From assembly GCA_963785755.1 (NCBI GenBank), contig CAWAXG010000032.1, forward strand, positions 62,001 through 126,000: DNA of 64,000 bases. Reading direction: 5' to 3'. Positions within the stretch are counted from its first letter, which is position 1. Every line of letters starts with the position of its first letter. Origin of the DNA: JACCXG01 sp963785755 (GTDB lineage Bacteria; Acidobacteriota; Vicinamibacteria; Vicinamibacterales; 2-12-FULL-66-21). Shown here one piece after another: positions 61,902 to 64,000 of this stretch. Both the position numbers and the translations under genes were made by a program. Under the pieces are notes generated by a model that worked only from the letters and a program-made list of their open reading frames with translations, was not told the DNA's origin and did no database searches.

Positions 61902-62360
61902 ATGCGAGAAAATACACGGCCGACCGACACGTTTCCATCCACCACCGAGACCGGCGAGATCCCGGTTTCCCCCGTCTCGACGCTCGATGGTTGGCTGAAG
62001 CATTCGTGGAACGATGGCGTTCAGGTCGACGAACTGGACGACCTTCAGGCAGTTCGCGTCGAGACCATGAACAGCACCTACGATCTCGCGATCGTGGCCG
62101 CGAGAACCGGCGAAGTGCTCGTGCGCGGAGGACGATATTTTCCGGATTGGACGACCGTGCAGCTGCTCGGGAGCAGCCTCGGCGGCGGCCTCTTGAAGCG
62201 ACATGGTGTCCATGTCGGATTCCGGATGGAGCTCTACTGGGCCGGACGAGTCGTCATCACCTCGGTGATCCAGGCCATCGGCCTGGCTCCTGCTCCACAG
62301 TCGGACATGGCCCGGCCCGAAGTGCGCCGGCCCCCCTCGCCGATCAACTCTTCTCTGTAG
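61902..62360 (+). CDS. Conserved-looking small protein of unknown function
   Basis: 152 aa. An N-terminal Thr/Pro-rich disordered stretch is followed by a compact alpha/beta domain (VETMNSTYDLAIVAARTG, VLVRGGRYFPDWTTVQLLG, VGFRMELYWAGRVVITSVI) and a Pro-rich tail. It begins 3 bp after the kinase stop, so it is probably co-transcribed with it and could be a substrate or partner (inference). Its last 17 bp overlap the end of the convergent J-domain gene. Confidence 0.7.
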   Translation: MRENTRPTDTFPSTTETGEIPVSPVSTLDGWLKHSWNDGVQVDELDDLQAVRVETMNSTYDLAIVAARTGEVLVRGGRYFPDWTTVQLLGSSLGGGLLKRHGVHVGFRMELYWAGRVVITSVIQAIGLAPAPQSDMARPEVRRPPSPINSSL

Positions 62361-62904
62361 ACCCCTGCAGCCGGCGCCGCTGCAGGTTCGATCGATAGTT
62401 CTGCTCGAGATAGTCGACGCCGTCCGCGGTGATCTGGAGCCGCGAATGATCGTCGCGCGTCAGGAACTTCCGCGCGATCAGGTACCAAACGGTGAACTCG
62501 AGGTGTTCGCGCGGCCGACCGAGCAGGCTCTCCAGCTCAGTCGAGTAGATGGCCGGCGACTGCGGGTCCATCCGGCGCCGCGTGTACAGCGCCTCGAGCA
62601 GCGTAAGCCGTACGATGAGCTCCGACTCGAAGTCGTTCTCGGACTGGGCACCGCTCGTCACCAGCCGCCACCGTTCCTGACGGCGCTGCTGGTAATGGAT
62701 GTCGTATCTCGCCCGCTTTTCCGGATCGCTCAGAACGGTATAGGCCTCGTGAATCTCGCGGAAGCGCGCGTCATTGCCCGAGTCCCTGTTGTCGGGATGG
62801 AAGCGCTGCGCCAGGAGCCGATAGACGCGCTGGATGGTGTCAGGCTCCGCGTTCGAGCTGACCTGCAGCACTTCGTAATAGTCGAGCCGTCCTTCTTCGG
62901 TCAT
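62344..62904 (-). CDS. J-domain (DnaJ-like) protein with C-terminal winged-helix-like region
   Basis: 186 aa. The N-terminal J-domain (residues 7-70) has DYYEVLQVSSNAEPDTIQRVYR, the HPD motif in RFHPDNRDSG and FREIHEAYTVLSDPEKRARYD. It would stimulate an Hsp70. The C-terminal 90 residues (LIVRLTLLEALYTRRRMDP, LEFTVWYLIARKFLTR, ITADGVDYLEQNY) look like a winged-helix unit rather than the usual zinc or peptide-binding parts. An AGAGGA site precedes the ATG. The combination suggests an adaptor that recruits Hsp70 to a particular target (inference). Confidence 0.85.
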   Translation of the reverse strand: MTEEGRLDYYEVLQVSSNAEPDTIQRVYRLLAQRFHPDNRDSGNDARFREIHEAYTVLSDPEKRARYDIHYQQRRQERWRLVTSGAQSENDFESELIVRLTLLEALYTRRRMDPQSPAIYSTELESLLGRPREHLEFTVWYLIARKFLTRDDHSRLQITADGVDYLEQNYRSNLQRRRLQGSTEKS

Positions 62905-62979
62905 CGAGTCCTCTTGTAAGTCAGCCTATCTTATCGGCTGAATCCTGCGCTCGAGGTAGGCTCATTTTATCGGTGAGCC

Positions 62980-62998
62980 GGCCAAGTCGGCCTTTTTT
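62980..62998 (+). terminator. Putative Rho-independent terminator
   Basis: GGCC-AAGTC-GGCC, extendable with neighbouring GC pairs, is followed directly by T6. It is oriented on the plus strand but is not preceded by a plus-strand gene within 600 bp. Another stem (GGCTCA/TGAGCC, about 62958-62979) overlaps it, so a leader attenuator is also possible. Confidence 0.4.
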
Positions 62999-63046
62999 CA
63001 CCGGCAGTAACCGCTTACGCCGGTGGAAAAGATCGCAACGGTGTAA

Positions 63047-63403
63047 GTGCTTGCGGCATCATGCGTCCCGCCTTCGGGCGGTATCGCGTTCCTCAACGGC
63101 CGCGCTCTCGGGCCGCAGTACGACGGCAATCTTTTCGTCGGCGCCGCGGCGCCCGCGCTGCAAGGCGGCCATATCTTCCGCCTTCGCCTCACCGGCAACC
63201 GGCGCGCCATCGCCGTGGACGATCCGCGGCTGGATGATCGGGTGGCCGACAACAACGCGAAGTACGACATCACCGAGAGCGAGAGCCTGCTGTTCGGCCG
63301 CAACTTCGGCGTCACCACCGACGTGCAGACCGGTCCGAACGGCAACCTCTTCGTCGTCTCACTGAGCCGCGGATCGATTTACGAGATACACCGAACGAGG
63401 TAA
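63047..63403 (+). pseudogene. C-terminal remnant of a PQQ-dependent sugar (glucose/sorbosone) dehydrogenase
   Basis: Only the last roughly 112 residues of the family are present: PPSGGIAFLNGRALGPQYDGNLFVGA (quoted in part), HIFRLRLTGNRR, LLFGRNFGVTTDVQTGPNGNLFVVS. The catalytic His/Arg propeller blades that should precede them (about 300 residues) are missing. The upstream sequence turns into a hairpin-rich spacer without coding sense. A GTG at 63047 could start a short peptide, but this reads as a truncation product. Confidence 0.7.
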
Positions 63404-63494
63404 TCCATGTCGGAGAGCGCGGGACGACGCCTGTCGTCGTCCCGCGTGTGCTGATGGACGCGTTCGCTATTCTTGTGGAGCGGGGACTCTCCGG

Positions 63495-63545
63495 CCTGTC
63501 CCCCTTGCCTGTCCCCCTTGCCTGTCCCCCTTGCCTGTCCCCCTG
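63495..63545. repeat. 13-bp CCTGTCCCCCTTG tandem repeat
   Basis: Three exact copies and a partial fourth lie between the sugar-dehydrogenase remnant and the convergent PQQ dehydrogenase gene. Confidence 0.9.
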
Positions 63546-63564
63546 TCCTGCCTGTCCCGTCCGG

Positions 63565-64000
63565 TCAGCGTGGGACGGCGAAGGCGATGATCGTCGGCCC
63601 GGCCGCGACCGCTACGTACTGCGTGTCTTCGAACAAGTAGGTCATCGGCGACGCTTTCCACGAGTGGTTGGTGGGAAAGGTCCAGAGCACCTTGCCGTCC
63701 ACGGCGTCGGCAGCCACGAACGCGCCGCTGTCCTCGCCGAAAAGGACGAGCCCGCTCGCCGTCGACAGCGTTCCACCCCACGAATTCGCCGACCCGGTCT
63801 GCGGCACTTCCCACTTGATGGCGCCCGTCTTGATGTCGATCGCCCTCAGAATGCGCTGCGGCTTGGGGTCCGGCGCCGTGCGCTGCGTGCCGCCGAGATA
63901 CGTCTTGCCCGACTCCCAGGTCCCCTGCTCGCTCTTGGTGTAGATGCTGCACTTCTCGTTCGTCTGCACGTAGTAGAGGCCGGTCGCGGGGTTGTACGAG
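63565..64000 (-). CDS. PQQ-dependent alcohol/methanol-type dehydrogenase, 5' end outside the window
   Basis: The minus-strand frame is open to the window edge and ends at 63565. The visible 145 residues are the last blades of a quinoprotein propeller: NPATGLYYVQTNEKC, LRAIDIKTGAIKWEVPQTG, WGGTLSTASGLVLFGEDSG, FVAADAVDGKVLWTFPTNH and the terminal YVAVAAGPTIIAFAVPR. The tryptophan-docking repeats (AxDxxxGKxxW type) are clear. Such enzymes oxidise alcohols in the periplasm with PQQ and calcium or a lanthanide; the metal-ligand residues are outside the window. Confidence 0.83.
   Translation of the reverse strand, partial: SYNPATGLYYVQTNEKCSIYTKSEQGTWESGKTYLGGTQRTAPDPKPQRILRAIDIKTGAIKWEVPQTGSANSWGGTLSTASGLVLFGEDSGAFVAADAVDGKVLWTFPTNHSWKASPMTYLFEDTQYVAVAAGPTIIAFAVPR

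Noticed and set aside
63495..63545. CRISPR or minisatellite array with spacers
   Set aside because: The units abut directly with no spacers.

Overview
The window is high-GC, gene-dense bacterial DNA that looks like a soil-type Acidobacteriota chromosome, most likely Vicinamibacteria (inference). The signs are a duplicated MacB-like orphan permease of the acidobacterial type, a Ser/Thr kinase fused to a TolB-like propeller, carboxypeptidase-regulatory-like and BACON-repeat surface proteins, two ECF sigma/anti-sigma pairs, and intergenic microsatellites. I recognised no rRNA or tRNA gene, CRISPR array, transposase or prophage.

Layout. 1-3.2 kb: a broken carboxypeptidase-regulatory-like gene, then an ECF sigma factor, its anti-sigma factor and a frameshifted secreted protein. 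3.4-10.8 kb: a compact plus-strand cluster encoding a membrane coiled-coil protein, a Ycf46-like AAA+ ATPase, a PspA/IM30 (ESCRT-III superfamily) protein, a solute-binding-protein/OmpA fusion, a twin-arginine flavin amine oxidase and a membrane-anchored von Willebrand A protein. This is the best candidate for a little-described system, plausibly envelope maintenance that links an ESCRT-III-like polymer and a AAA+ remodeller to a peptidoglycan-anchored periplasmic sensor. 10.8-19.9 kb: an Omp85-type protein with an extra N-terminal domain, proline dehydrogenase, an SDR, a DapA-like lyase, a pseudo-receiver/PilZ protein, glutamyl-Q tRNA(Asp) synthetase and a propeller protein. 19.9-33.2 kb: an ADOP permease, an FKBP lipoprotein, a BACON lipoprotein, a SWIM/SNF2 helicase, a small zinc-binding protein, a TPR protein and a UPF0182 membrane protein. 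33.2-37.9 kb: a repeat-rich inverted array, an M48 protease, a cupin, an exported methyltransferase with a zinc-ribbon partner, and two deletion scars of former genes. 37.9-46.8 kb: a double-domain CPBP membrane protease, a PQQ-propeller protein, a TctC-TctB fusion with TctA, and a quinone oxidoreductase. 47-50.4 kb: an ECF sigma/anti-sigma/ABC exporter operon. 50.5-64 kb: a DUF2167 protein and partner, a cupin protein, a putative metal-handling pair, DUF2721, an outer-membrane barrel, the kinase-propeller, a J-domain protein and PQQ/sugar-dehydrogenase pieces at the edge.

Two patterns run through the window. Many genes carry frame-breaking indels, mostly one extra base, several in the same short context, which suggests residual assembly error as much as true decay. 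Several genes have a -10-like hexamer only about 7-15 nt before the start codon and no Shine-Dalgarno sequence, which suggests leaderless mRNAs.
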